Shown in pieces: positions 43,103 to 51,328 of a stretch of 64,000 bases of DNA (position 1 is its first letter; every line of letters begins with the position of its first letter). A program made the position numbers and the translations under genes. The notes beneath the pieces are model-generated. The model ran no database searches and was not told where the DNA came from. It worked only from the letters and a program-made list of their open reading frames with translations. Location of the stretch: contig RHGM01000003.1 of the NCBI GenBank assembly GCA_003724185.1, positions 248,001-312,000 on the forward strand, in the 5' to 3' direction. The stretch is from Porphyrobacter sp. IPPAS B-1204 (GTDB lineage Bacteria > Pseudomonadota > Alphaproteobacteria > Sphingomonadales > Sphingomonadaceae).

Positions 43103-44556
43103 CAGTCGAGCGACTTGACGATTTCCTCGACCATCTTCTTGGCGTCGGCCAGCAGCATGACGGTCTGGTTCATGTAGAACACGTCGTTATCGACCCCGGC
43201 ATAGCCGACGCCGCCCATCGAACGCTTGATGAAGAACACCTGCTTGGCCTTGTCGACATCGAACACCGGCATCCCGTAGATGGGGCTGGATTTGTCGGTC
43301 TTGGCCGCGGGGTTCACCACGTCGTTCGCGCCGATGATGAAGGCGACATCGCACTGGGCGAAATCGGAGTTGATGTCCTCCAGCTCGAAAACTTCATCGT
43401 AAGGCACAGAGGCTTCGGCGAGCAGCACGTTCATGTGACCCGGCATCCGGCCCGCAACGGGGTGGATAGCGTATTTCACGTTGACGCCCTTTTCCTTCAG
43501 CTTGTCGCCCATTTCGCGCAGCGCGTGCTGGGCCTGGGCGACCGCCATCCCGTAACCGGGGATGATGATGACGCTTTCGGCCTGTTCGAGCATGTAGGCG
43601 GCGTCTTCCGCGCTGCCCTGCTTGTAGGGCCGCTGTTCGCGTGCGCCGCCGGGGCCCGCTTCGGGCGCTGCACCGAACCCGCCCGCGATCACCGAAATGA
43701 AGCTGCGGTTCATGGCGCGGCACATGATGTAGCTGAGGATCGCGCCGGAGCTTCCGACCAGCGCCCCGGTGATGATCATCGCGCTGTTGCCCAGCGTGAA
43801 GCCCATCGCGGCGGCTGCCCAGCCCGAATAGGAGTTCAGCATGGAAACGACCACGGGCATGTCCGCCCCGCCGATCGGGATGATCAGCAGGAAGCCGATG
43901 GCAAAGGCCAACACCGCGATGGCAAGGATCATCCAGCCTTCACCCGCCCCGCCCTCAGGCGACACGGTGTAGAGCGCGATCAGGCCAAGGATCGCCGCCA
44001 GCGTGCCGAGGTTGATGACATGCCGCCCCGGCAGCATGATCGGCGAGCCGCTCATCCGGCCCGACAGCTTGAGGAAGGCGATGACCGACCCCGAGAACGT
44101 GATCGCCCCGATGGCGATGCCAAGGCCCAGTTCCACGCGGCTGACCGCAAGGATCTGCCCCGCTGCGTCCACGATCCCGAAAGACTGCGGATCGAGCCAC
44201 GCGCCAAGGCCCACCACCACGGCGGCAAGGCCCACAAGGCTATGGAAGCCCGCAACCAGTTCGGGCATCGCGGTCATGGCGATGCGGCGGGCAACGACCA
44301 CGCCGATCACGCCGCCGATCGCGAGCGCGATAGCGATCTCGACGATATTGGCGATGTTGTGGGTCACCAGCGTCGTGATGAGCGCGATGCCCATCCCGAT
44401 CATGCCATTGCGGTTGCCGGTGCGCGAGGTTGCGGGGCTGGACAGCCCGCGTAGTGCGAGGATGAAGAACACCCCCGAGATAAGGTAGGCCAGCATCGCC
44501 CAGGCGGGTGTGCCGCCTTCACCCGCGGCGGCCGCGGAAAGCAGGGAGAAGGTCAT
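43102..44556 (-). CDS. pntB: NAD(P) transhydrogenase subunit beta
   Basis: A 484-residue inner-membrane subunit. It has about nine transmembrane helices in the first ~290 residues (MIGMGIALITTLVTHNIANI; GFTLGNSAMIITGALVGSSG) and a C-terminal NADP-binding domain III (IIIPGYGMAVAQAQHALREM; GANDVVNPAAKTDKSSPIYG). The complex uses proton motive force to reduce NADP+ with NADH. It lies directly after the domain II gene of the alpha subunit. Confidence 0.96.
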   Translation of the reverse strand: MTFSLLSAAAAGEGGTPAWAMLAYLISGVFFILALRGLSSPATSRTGNRNGMIGMGIALITTLVTHNIANIVEIAIALAIGGVIGVVVARRIAMTAMPELVAGFHSLVGLAAVVVGLGAWLDPQSFGIVDAAGQILAVSRVELGLGIAIGAITFSGSVIAFLKLSGRMSGSPIMLPGRHVINLGTLAAILGLIALYTVSPEGGAGEGWMILAIAVLAFAIGFLLIIPIGGADMPVVVSMLNSYSGWAAAAMGFTLGNSAMIITGALVGSSGAILSYIMCRAMNRSFISVIAGGFGAAPEAGPGGAREQRPYKQGSAEDAAYMLEQAESVIIIPGYGMAVAQAQHALREMGDKLKEKGVNVKYAIHPVAGRMPGHMNVLLAEASVPYDEVFELEDINSDFAQCDVAFIIGANDVVNPAAKTDKSSPIYGMPVFDVDKAKQVFFIKRSMGGVGYAGVDNDVFYMNQTVMLLADAKKMVEEIVKSLD

Positions 44557-44559
44557 CTC

Positions 44560-44841
44560 TTACTTCTCCTTCTTCTTGTACATCGCGAGCATGCGCTCGG
44601 TCACGGCAAAGCCGCCGAAGATGTTGATGCTGGCGAGCACCACCCCGAACAGGCCGAGATATTTCGCAATCGGGCTCTGCGCCTCAGCCGCCGCAATCAG
44701 CGCGCCGACGATGATCACCGAGGAGATCGCATTGGTCACCGCCATCAGCGGGGTGTGCAGCGCCGGGGTCACCGACCAGACAACGTAATAGCCCACAAAG
44801 CAGGCCAGCACGAAGATGCTGAGAATTGAGATGAAATCCAT
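44560..44841 (-). CDS. pntAB: NAD(P) transhydrogenase subunit alpha, membrane part
   Basis: A 93-residue protein with three hydrophobic helices: FISILSIFVLACFVGYYVVW, the ALHTPLMAVTNAISSVIIVG turn, and LGLFGVVLASINIFGGFAVT. It corresponds to the membrane end of the alpha chain in bacteria with a split alpha subunit. GGGG lies about 8 bases before the ATG, which overlaps the stop of the 49-residue gene upstream. pntB follows after 3 bases. Confidence 0.94.
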   Translation of the reverse strand: MDFISILSIFVLACFVGYYVVWSVTPALHTPLMAVTNAISSVIIVGALIAAAEAQSPIAKYLGLFGVVLASINIFGGFAVTERMLAMYKKKEK

Positions 44842-44990
44842 TATTCGGTCCCCTGAGCCATGATCGCATCACGCGCATTGTCGCGCAGCGCCATGTCCTT
44901 GCCGTAGCTGTACCCAAACACGACCACGCAAACAAAGGCCGCAAGCCAGCGGTGCTCGCGCAGCCAGTCCCCCACCTGCCGCAGGGTCAA
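44841..44990 (-). CDS. 49-residue single-pass membrane peptide inside the pnt operon
   Basis: A TTG start at 44990 overlaps the pntAA stop (TTGA), and the TAA overlaps the next ATG (TAATG), so the frame fills the gap between the two alpha genes exactly. The peptide starts MTLRQVGDWLREHRW, then a ~15-residue hydrophobic stretch (LAAFVCVVVFGYSYG), then a charged tail with RDNARDAIMAQGTE. AAAGG lies 8 bases upstream of the TTG. It is below most annotation cut-offs. It is possibly an extra membrane subunit or assembly factor of the transhydrogenase; I recognise no family. Confidence 0.65.
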   Translation of the reverse strand: MTLRQVGDWLREHRWLAAFVCVVVFGYSYGKDMALRDNARDAIMAQGTE

Positions 44991-46108
44991 CCCAGCAGCC
45001 TTTCATTCACAACCTTGCCGCCCTGCGTCAGGCGGATTGCGCCTCCGATTTCCTCGTCCAACACAGGCCGCTGCGCGTCCTTGTCCCAGAAGGCGCTGAG
45101 GAAGTTGTAGTGGTTGCGCGCAAACAGTGCCGAGGCGTCGGCGGGCAGGTGCGCGGGGGTGTTGGAAAAGCCGATGATGTTGACGCCGTGGCGGACCACG
45201 ACTTCGTCAGGCTTCGAGCCTTCGACATTCCCGCCCTGCGCCACCGCGAGATCGAAGATCACGCTGCCCGGCTTCATCGTCGCGATCTGTTCATCGGTGA
45301 TGAGGCGCGGCGCGGCGCGGCCCGGGATCAGCGCGGTGGTGATCACGATGTCCTGCTTGGCGATGTGCGACGAAACCAGTTCGGCCTGCGCCTTCTGGTA
45401 TTCCTCGCTCATTTCGGTGGCATAGCCGCCCGAACCTTCGCCTTCGATCCCCGCGACATTCTCGACGAAGATCGGCTTGGCGCCGAGCGACTGGATCTGC
45501 TCCTTGGTTGCGGAGCGCACGTCGGTCGCCGAAACCTGCGCGCCCAGGCGGCGGGCAGTGGCAATCGCCTGAAGCCCGGCAACGCCCACACCCATGATGA
45601 ACGCCCGCGCAGCCTGCACCGTGCCGGCTGCGGTCATCATCATCGGGAAAGCGCGGCCATAGGCATCGGCTGCTGCCAGCACCGCCTTGTAGCCTGCAAG
45701 GTTCGATTGCGAGGACAGCACGTCCATTGATTGTGCCCGGGTGATGCGCGGCATGAATTCCATGCTCAACGCCTCGTAACCGGCAGCGGCATAGGCATCG
45801 ACCCGGTCACGCGCAGTGAAGGGATCGAACAGCGCCGCGACCCATGCACCCGGCTTGGCCCCGGCCAGCAGCGCCACATCGGGCGCCTGAATACCGAGGA
45901 TGATATCGGCATCCTTCACCGTTGCCGCCGCGTCGGCCACCGTGGCCCCGGCCTCGGCATAGGCGGCATCGGTGATCGATGCGATCACCCCCGCCCCTGC
46001 CTCGACCGCGACAGAGCAGCCCAGTGCGGCAAACTTCTTCGCCGTTTCCGGCGTGGCGGCGACGCGCGTCTCGCCCGAGGCGCGCTCCTTCAGGATGGCG
46101 ATTTTCAC
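44987..46108 (-). CDS. pntAA: NAD(P) transhydrogenase subunit alpha, NAD-binding part
   Basis: A 373-residue cytoplasmic domain I subunit that binds NAD(H). Marks are MKIAILKERASGETRVAATP, the Rossmann stretch FIMGVGVAGLQAIATARRLG, ATDVRSATKEQIQSLGAK and the late GGNVEGSKPDEVVV. The start codon is GTG, with no strong ribosome site. It heads the order alpha domain I, 49-residue peptide, alpha domain II, beta, 113-residue exported protein. Confidence 0.95.
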   Translation of the reverse strand: MKIAILKERASGETRVAATPETAKKFAALGCSVAVEAGAGVIASITDAAYAEAGATVADAAATVKDADIILGIQAPDVALLAGAKPGAWVAALFDPFTARDRVDAYAAAGYEALSMEFMPRITRAQSMDVLSSQSNLAGYKAVLAAADAYGRAFPMMMTAAGTVQAARAFIMGVGVAGLQAIATARRLGAQVSATDVRSATKEQIQSLGAKPIFVENVAGIEGEGSGGYATEMSEEYQKAQAELVSSHIAKQDIVITTALIPGRAAPRLITDEQIATMKPGSVIFDLAVAQGGNVEGSKPDEVVVRHGVNIIGFSNTPAHLPADASALFARNHYNFLSAFWDKDAQRPVLDEEIGGAIRLTQGGKVVNERLLG

Positions 46109-46120
46109 TGGTGCGGCAGC

Positions 46121-46243
46121 TTAGCTGGCGATCATCGCGACGACGATGAAGGTGATCACCGCAATCACCGGAACAGCCCATTTGAGCGTCGCCATGAAGC
46201 CGCTGTAGGTGGCCGTGGCCTTTTCCATGTCGTGAACAGTCAT
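46121..46243 (-). CDS. aa3-type cytochrome c oxidase subunit IV-like peptide
   Basis: A 40-residue peptide, MTVHDMEKATATYSGFMATL and then a single transmembrane helix (KWAVPVIAVITFIVVAMI) ending AS. This is the bacterial aa3-oxidase subunit IV pattern: a short amphipathic start with YSGFM followed by one helix. AAGGGGAAATACC lies upstream of the ATG. No other oxidase subunit genes are in the window. Its stop is 12 bases before the pntAA start, so it is probably the first gene of the transhydrogenase transcript. Confidence 0.78.
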   Translation of the reverse strand: MTVHDMEKATATYSGFMATLKWAVPVIAVITFIVVAMIAS

Positions 46244-46523
46244 TGGTATTTCCCCTTGGGCGTTCGAACGCACGGGCGTGCGTTTGGTTGCCGAATGGTT
46301 GGCGAAAATTCGGGCCGCATGGCCCAGTCAGCCTCCCGTATCGAAGGCTGCGCCCTATCTCAAGTCACCTTTAGTGAGAGGCACCCGCCCCGGCTGCCCA
46401 ATCGCACCTGTCCCGCCGCGGTACAGCCTTAATCACGTTTTTACCTCCCCGTCCTATGCCCAGCGGATGTGTCCATGCCCGGCCAATCGCCGGGACGACG
46501 AGTGAAAGCGAGCGGCAGAGCTG

Positions 46524-47969
46524 ATGGCGGATATTGATTGCCACCCCGAAGCGCAGGAAGACGCGCGAATCGTCATGCTGATCGATGATGAGCCTGCCCA
46601 ATCGCGGCTGATCACCGCGATCGCTGCGCGTGATGGCTGGCGCACGATTGTTGCCTCCGATGCGGAAACCGCCATCGCGATGCTCGGCACCCGTGAGGGG
46701 ATGCAGTTGTCCGCGATCCTGCTCGATCAATGGGTGCCCGGCGATGATGCCTGCCAGCTGATCGCCGAGCTGAAATCGCGCCGCCCTGCCCTGCCGATCC
46801 TGATGCTCACCACCAGCGCCTCGCCGCTGCTGGCGGTGGAAGCGATGCGGGCGGGCGCTTCGGATTACCTCGTGAAGCCCGTCTCGCCCGACCGGCTGAT
46901 GGAGGCGCTGCGGACCGTCACGGCCCGTCAGGCCCCGCGTGACGAGCTCGCCCCGCTGACCGAAAAAATGTCCGCCAGCCTCGATTTCGACGCGATGATC
47001 GGCACCGCCCCGCAGTTCCGCGCCGCCCTTGCGCAGGCCGCCAAGGCTGCACGCGGGCATGGCCACGTGCTGATCGAAGGCGAAACCGGTACCGGCAAGG
47101 AAATGCTGATGCGCGCGATGCACGGCGCATCCCCGCGTTCCAAGGAATCGCTTCGGATCGTCAACCTGGCATCGGTTCCGCCCGGTTCGATTGATTCGGT
47201 GCTGTTCGGGCATGAACCCGGCAGCTTCCCCGGCGCCTTTGATCGCCAGATCGGCGCCTTCCAGCATTGCGACGGCGGCACGCTGATTCTCGACGAGATC
47301 GACCGCCTGACCCCGGTGCTGCAGCAACGCCTTGCCGAAGCCCTCAAAAGCGGGATCATCCGTCCGGTTGGGGCAAGCTATGGCTTCCGCGTCGATGTGC
47401 GGCTGCTGGTGACCAGCAATGTCGGGCTTGATCGGATGGTGCAGGCCGGACAGTTCGATGCAGGGCTTGCCGCGAAGCTTGGCGCGACCCGGATCGTGCT
47501 GCCACCCCTGCGTGATCGCACTGGCGATATTCCCGCGCTAACCCGTCACTTCCTTGCCCGCATTGGCGAACAGCCCGGCCTGAACCACCTTTCGGTGTCG
47601 GATTCTGCGCTGGCGCTGCTCGCCGCCTATGACTGGCCGGGCAATGTCCGCCAGCTGCAATCGGTGCTGTTCCGGGCCGCGGTCTACTGCGAGAACAATT
47701 CCCTGACCGCCGACAGCTTCCCGCAGCTCTCCGAAATGCTCGGCGAACAGGGCAGCGTCACCGTGGCAAGCGCGCATGAGGGCGTGGGCATCATGCTCTA
47801 CACCCCCGACGGCAACCTGCGCCCGCTGGAGGAGATCGAGGCCGACGTGATCCGCCTTGCCATCGGCCATTATCGCGGGCGCATGACCGAAGTGGCGCGC
47901 AGGCTGGGGATCGGGCGCTCGACGCTCTATCGCAAGCTGAGCGATCTGGGGATTGATAACGCGGCTTGA
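46524..47969 (+). CDS. Sigma-54-type response regulator with degenerate GAFTGA
   Basis: 481 residues. Receiver domain (about 15-130) has the phosphoacceptor D68 in ILLDQWVPG, T96/S98 in LMLTTSAS and K118. The AAA+ domain (about 155-390) has Walker A GETGTGKE (186-193) and Walker B GGTLILDE (251-258). A Fis-type helix-turn-helix is at the C-terminus (MTEVARRLGIGRSTLYRKL). The sigma-54-contact loop is GSFPGA (233-238) in place of GAFTGA, and the usual REDLYYRLN stretch is DAGLAAKLG. It may therefore bind DNA and respond to phosphorylation without activating sigma-54. Confidence 0.88.
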   Translation: MADIDCHPEAQEDARIVMLIDDEPAQSRLITAIAARDGWRTIVASDAETAIAMLGTREGMQLSAILLDQWVPGDDACQLIAELKSRRPALPILMLTTSASPLLAVEAMRAGASDYLVKPVSPDRLMEALRTVTARQAPRDELAPLTEKMSASLDFDAMIGTAPQFRAALAQAAKAARGHGHVLIEGETGTGKEMLMRAMHGASPRSKESLRIVNLASVPPGSIDSVLFGHEPGSFPGAFDRQIGAFQHCDGGTLILDEIDRLTPVLQQRLAEALKSGIIRPVGASYGFRVDVRLLVTSNVGLDRMVQAGQFDAGLAAKLGATRIVLPPLRDRTGDIPALTRHFLARIGEQPGLNHLSVSDSALALLAAYDWPGNVRQLQSVLFRAAVYCENNSLTADSFPQLSEMLGEQGSVTVASAHEGVGIMLYTPDGNLRPLEEIEADVIRLAIGHYRGRMTEVARRLGIGRSTLYRKLSDLGIDNAA

Positions 47970-48000
47970 TCGGCGCGGATTGCGGGCCTAGCCCTGATCC

Positions 48001-48759
48001 ATGACACCAATTCATGATTTCGCAGGGCGCTCGGCGCTCGTCACCGGGGCGGCTTCGGGGATCGGGGCTGCCTGTACAAAGGCGCTGGCTGCGCGGGGCG
48101 CGACCAAGCTGTTTCTGATCGATGTCGATGCCGCGGGGCTGGATGCGCTCGATCTGCCGGGCGAAGTTCATCGCATCACCGGCAGCGTCGCTGACGAAGC
48201 GCTTTGGCAGGAGCTAGAACCGCGCCTGGCCGGGCTAGACCATGCCGTGGTCAATGCAGGCATCGGTTCGGGCGGGCCTATCGCGAGCGTTTCACTGGCC
48301 GAATGGCGCCGGGTAATGGCGGTCAATCTTGATGGCGCGTTCATGACGCTGGCCTCGTCACTGCGAGCGATGGAGGCAAAAGGTGGCAGCGCGGTGGTGG
48401 TCGCCTCCACCACGGGGATCAAGCCTGTGGCAGGCATCGGCCCCTACGGCGTGTCCAAAGCGGCGGTCGCCCACATGGCGCGGATCGCGGCGGTCGAGAA
48501 TGCCAGAAAAGGCATCCGCATCAATGCGATAGCCCCGGGCGGTGTGGACACGGCGATCTGGGAAAGCGGCGAGGATTTCCAGCGCTCGGTCGCCGCGATC
48601 GGCCGCGATGCAACCCTGAAGGCGATGGCCAAGACAACGCCCTTGGGCCGCTTCGCCTCGTCAGAGGAGATGGCGGACAGCATCCTCTATCTGCTCAGCG
48701 ATGCCGCCGCCAACATCACCGGCCATGTGATGGTGTCGGACGGCGGCTTTACACTTTGA
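48001..48759 (+). CDS. SDR family NAD(P)-dependent oxidoreductase
   Basis: 252 residues, a classical short-chain dehydrogenase. The cofactor motif is ALVTGAASGIGAACTKAL, NAG is in DHAVVNAGIGSG, the catalytic Ser is in VVVASTTGIKP, and Tyr-xxx-Lys is in PYGVSKAAVAHMAR. The end, GHVMVSDGGFTL, is typical. An Asp at the end of the second strand (LIDVDAAG) favours NAD+ over NADP+. The substrate is unknown. It lies 31 bases after the response-regulator gene on the same strand. Confidence 0.9.
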   Translation: MTPIHDFAGRSALVTGAASGIGAACTKALAARGATKLFLIDVDAAGLDALDLPGEVHRITGSVADEALWQELEPRLAGLDHAVVNAGIGSGGPIASVSLAEWRRVMAVNLDGAFMTLASSLRAMEAKGGSAVVVASTTGIKPVAGIGPYGVSKAAVAHMARIAAVENARKGIRINAIAPGGVDTAIWESGEDFQRSVAAIGRDATLKAMAKTTPLGRFASSEEMADSILYLLSDAAANITGHVMVSDGGFTL

Positions 48760-48800
48760 ATTTGAACGAATTTTTTGCGCAAACCCAATAAGGCTCCAAA

Positions 48801-48816
48801 TTGTTCACGTGAAACA
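48801..48816. promoter_or_regulatory. Degenerate parS-like site
   Basis: The 16-mer here contains the perfect core and right half CACGTGAAACA. Its left half has two mismatches to the ParB-binding consensus TGTTTCACGTGAAACA. It lies in the 68-bp gap between the SDR and PhoD-like genes. It is weaker than the site at 62983. Confidence 0.4.
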
Positions 48817-48827
48817 TAGCGAGAACA

Positions 48828-50000
48828 TCACCAGTTGAACGTCTGCTCTGCCAGCGTCGCGCTGGCGTTGCTCTTCAGGGTCATGGTCAGCGCCTTGGCC
48901 TTCCAGTCGATATCAACCAGACCGTAATTCTCCTCGGAGAAGAACTTCGTCACCCGTGCCGCATCGGGCTCGCGCGCGGTGCTGCGGTCATTGTCGTTGC
49001 CGAAGGCGAGGTTGAGCGAGGAGCTGGTCAGCTCCCACATCGTCTCGCCCTTGTGCGCGGTCTTGTAGATGCCCGCAGCGTGGCGATCGCCCGACAAGAT
49101 CACCAGCCCGCTGGCCTCGCGGTTCTTGAGCGTTTCCAGCAGACGGTTGCGTTCAACCGGCATGTTCGTCCACCCTTCGAACTGGTGCGCGGTGGTGATG
49201 ACCTGCGTCGACGACACCAGGATCCGCACATCGGCGGGCTTGGCCAGCTCCTGCTCCAGCCATTGCCACTGCGTTTCGCCCAGCATGGTCTTGTCGAGGC
49301 TTTCGTCCGGCAGATAGCCGCCCAGCGGCGGGCGATCCTTGGTCCATTCGGCGCGCTTCAGGTCTGACCGGAAATAGCGCGTGTCGAGCAGGATGACCTG
49401 CACGCGTGCGCCCTCCGGCCCGGTGATGCTGCTTTCGTAAACGCCGGGGCGCGAACGGACAGCGTCGGAGGAACCCCAGAAGGTTTCGAACAATTCCTCG
49501 CCCCAGCGGCGGAACGGGAAATTGCCGCCGGCATCGTTGAGGCCGTAATCATGGTCGTCCCATGTCGCCATCATCGGCACCTTGGCGCGGAAGCTGGCAA
49601 ATTCGGGGTGCGATGCCTGCAGGGCGTAGGCGCGGCGCAGGCTTTCCAGCCCGGCATCGGCGTCCCAACCGTTGTCGCCATAGACATTGTCGCCGATCAT
49701 CAGAAACAGCTGCGGATTGGCCGAGGCAATCTGCGCCCACATGTGCTGCGGCGCGCTCTGGTGGTTGCAGCTGCCAAAGGCGATGCGGGTCAGGCGGGTT
49801 GCAGGGGCAAGCGCGGGGTTCGGCCCTGCCACGGGCATATCGACCTGCTGGCGCAGCGCCTCGTAATAGGGGGCGAGCAGCTGGTCCGGTGTGACACTGA
49901 CCGACACCGGCGCGGTGCGCGCAGGGGCCGGTTCGTCATCATGCGCCATGATCGGCGCAGCAATCGCAAGGGCAGTGGCGGCAAGCAGGGACAGGCGCAT
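48828..50000 (-). CDS. PhoD-like alkaline phosphatase/phosphodiesterase family protein
   Basis: A 390-residue exported metallophosphatase-fold protein. The signal peptide is 19 residues (MRLSLLAATALAIAAPIMA). Metal-binding motifs in order: RIAFGSCNHQ, FLMIGDNVYGDNG, TWDDHDYGLND, and SGDRHAAGIY with a downstream SSSLNL. These fit the PhoD/calcineurin-like group acting on phosphomonoesters or diesters. AAGGAG is 6 bases before the ATG. It is convergent with the SDR gene. Confidence 0.88.
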   Translation of the reverse strand: MRLSLLAATALAIAAPIMAHDDEPAPARTAPVSVSVTPDQLLAPYYEALRQQVDMPVAGPNPALAPATRLTRIAFGSCNHQSAPQHMWAQIASANPQLFLMIGDNVYGDNGWDADAGLESLRRAYALQASHPEFASFRAKVPMMATWDDHDYGLNDAGGNFPFRRWGEELFETFWGSSDAVRSRPGVYESSITGPEGARVQVILLDTRYFRSDLKRAEWTKDRPPLGGYLPDESLDKTMLGETQWQWLEQELAKPADVRILVSSTQVITTAHQFEGWTNMPVERNRLLETLKNREASGLVILSGDRHAAGIYKTAHKGETMWELTSSSLNLAFGNDNDRSTAREPDAARVTKFFSEENYGLVDIDWKAKALTMTLKSNASATLAEQTFNW

Positions 50001-50082
50001 GGCAGGCTCCTTGGGGGGGGTGTTCACTCAGGGGCTTTTGACCCCGCTCCGTGACAGAAGTGTGGCAGCAGGGAAAGGCGCG

Positions 50083-51195
50083 TCAGACCGGGGGCAGCGT
50101 GCTGAAATCGGTCAGCGCTGCGTCCCTCAGGCCCCGCCACACATTGCGCGCCTGCACCGTTTCAGCAACGTCATGCACGCGCAGCAGGTGGACGCCTGCC
50201 TCCATGCCTTTCACCGCCAGCGCGATCGACCCGGCGAGGCGGCGGTCGGCCGCCTCTTCTGCGGATAGCGCGCCAATCATCCGCTTGCGGCTCGCCCCCA
50301 GCATCAGCGGGCTGCCCAAGGCGTGGAACAGCGGGAGGGCGTTGATCAGCGCGAGGTTTTCGCCAAGCGATTTGCCGAAGCCGATGCCGGGATCAAGGAT
50401 GATGCGATCCTCCGCGATGCCAGCCTGCACCGCACGGTCGCGGGCGGATTTGAGGAAATCGAACACCTCGCTGACGACATCGACATAATCTGCGCCCTTG
50501 TGCAGATCCTCGCCCGCACCCGGCGCGTGCATCAGCACCACCGGACAGCCGCGCGCCGCCACCACTTCTATGCTGCGCGGGTCATAGCGCAGCGCAGAGA
50601 CATCATTGGCCATGTGCCCGCCCGCATCCAGCCCCGCCGCCAGCACGCCCGCACGCCGGGTATCGAGGCTGATCGCAGCGCCCATGCTGGCGCAATATTC
50701 GACTGCGGGGACGATGCGGCGGATCTCCTCGTCCTCGAAGGTTGCCGCCGCGCCGGGGCGGGTGCTTTCCCCGCCGATATCGATAATCGCCGCGCCCGCT
50801 TCCAGCATCGCCGCAGCGTGGGCGCGGCCAGCCTCGGCAGAATCATGCTGGCCGCCGTCGGAAAAGCTGTCGGGCGTGACATTGAGGATGCCCATCACCT
50901 GCGGCTGATCCAGACGGACAGTGCGGCTGCCAAGCTGCAAGGGCGCGTGCACCTTGCGCAGGTTCGCCCATTGCTCGGACGCATCATGGGCCAAGGGGCC
51001 TGATAGACGCGCGATAGCGGCCTCGATCTCCCGCGGCGTGCCAACCGTTCTTTCGGCCACCGCTCGCCCATCTCGCAGCACCAGCGCGAATTCGCGGGCA
51101 TAGGCCATGCTGCCGCCCAGCCTGACGGCCTCCCCCTTGACTGCCTGCGGGCCGGGAACGAGGGTCAGGGGGTGGAGATAGACGCTGTCAGCCAT
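50083..51195 (-). CDS. folP: Dihydropteroate synthase
   Basis: A 370-residue folate-pathway enzyme joining pABA to dihydropterin pyrophosphate; the target of sulfonamides. The TIM-barrel signatures are QVMGILNVTPDSFSDGG and DIGGESTRPGA, with DPGIGFGKSLGENLALI and LGASRKRMIGAL later. A ~95-residue N-terminal extension precedes the barrel and is longer than in E. coli. I chose the ATG at 51195 (MADSVYLHPL); the frame runs on upstream through Arg/Ser-rich sequence. Confidence 0.93.
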   Translation of the reverse strand: MADSVYLHPLTLVPGPQAVKGEAVRLGGSMAYAREFALVLRDGRAVAERTVGTPREIEAAIARLSGPLAHDASEQWANLRKVHAPLQLGSRTVRLDQPQVMGILNVTPDSFSDGGQHDSAEAGRAHAAAMLEAGAAIIDIGGESTRPGAAATFEDEEIRRIVPAVEYCASMGAAISLDTRRAGVLAAGLDAGGHMANDVSALRYDPRSIEVVAARGCPVVLMHAPGAGEDLHKGADYVDVVSEVFDFLKSARDRAVQAGIAEDRIILDPGIGFGKSLGENLALINALPLFHALGSPLMLGASRKRMIGALSAEEAADRRLAGSIALAVKGMEAGVHLLRVHDVAETVQARNVWRGLRDAALTDFSTLPPV

Positions 51196-51264
51196 GCCAC
51201 GGGGCTTACCCGCCTGCGCCGCCATCGCAAAGCCTGCACGCCCGATCTGCCAACAACCGCGCGC

Positions 51265-51297
51265 AAAAAAAGGCCGCGCCCCGCAAAGGACGCGGCC
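51265..51297 (-). terminator. Intrinsic terminator of the outer-membrane barrel gene
   Basis: On the minus strand GGCCGCG (complement of 51291-51297) pairs with CGCGGCC (complement of 51272-51278) around a 12-base loop. Seven Ts follow directly (complement of 51265-51271). It is the clearest classic terminator in the window. Confidence 0.88.
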
Positions 51298-51328
51298 ATT
51301 CAGGGTCGAACAAATTGTGCGCCGGGCG

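Noticed and set aside
46267-46284. AACGCACG/CGTGCGTT inverted repeat upstream of the oxidase peptide
   Set aside because: The loop is only two bases and no regulator gene or second copy supports an operator. Kept only as a possible structure.
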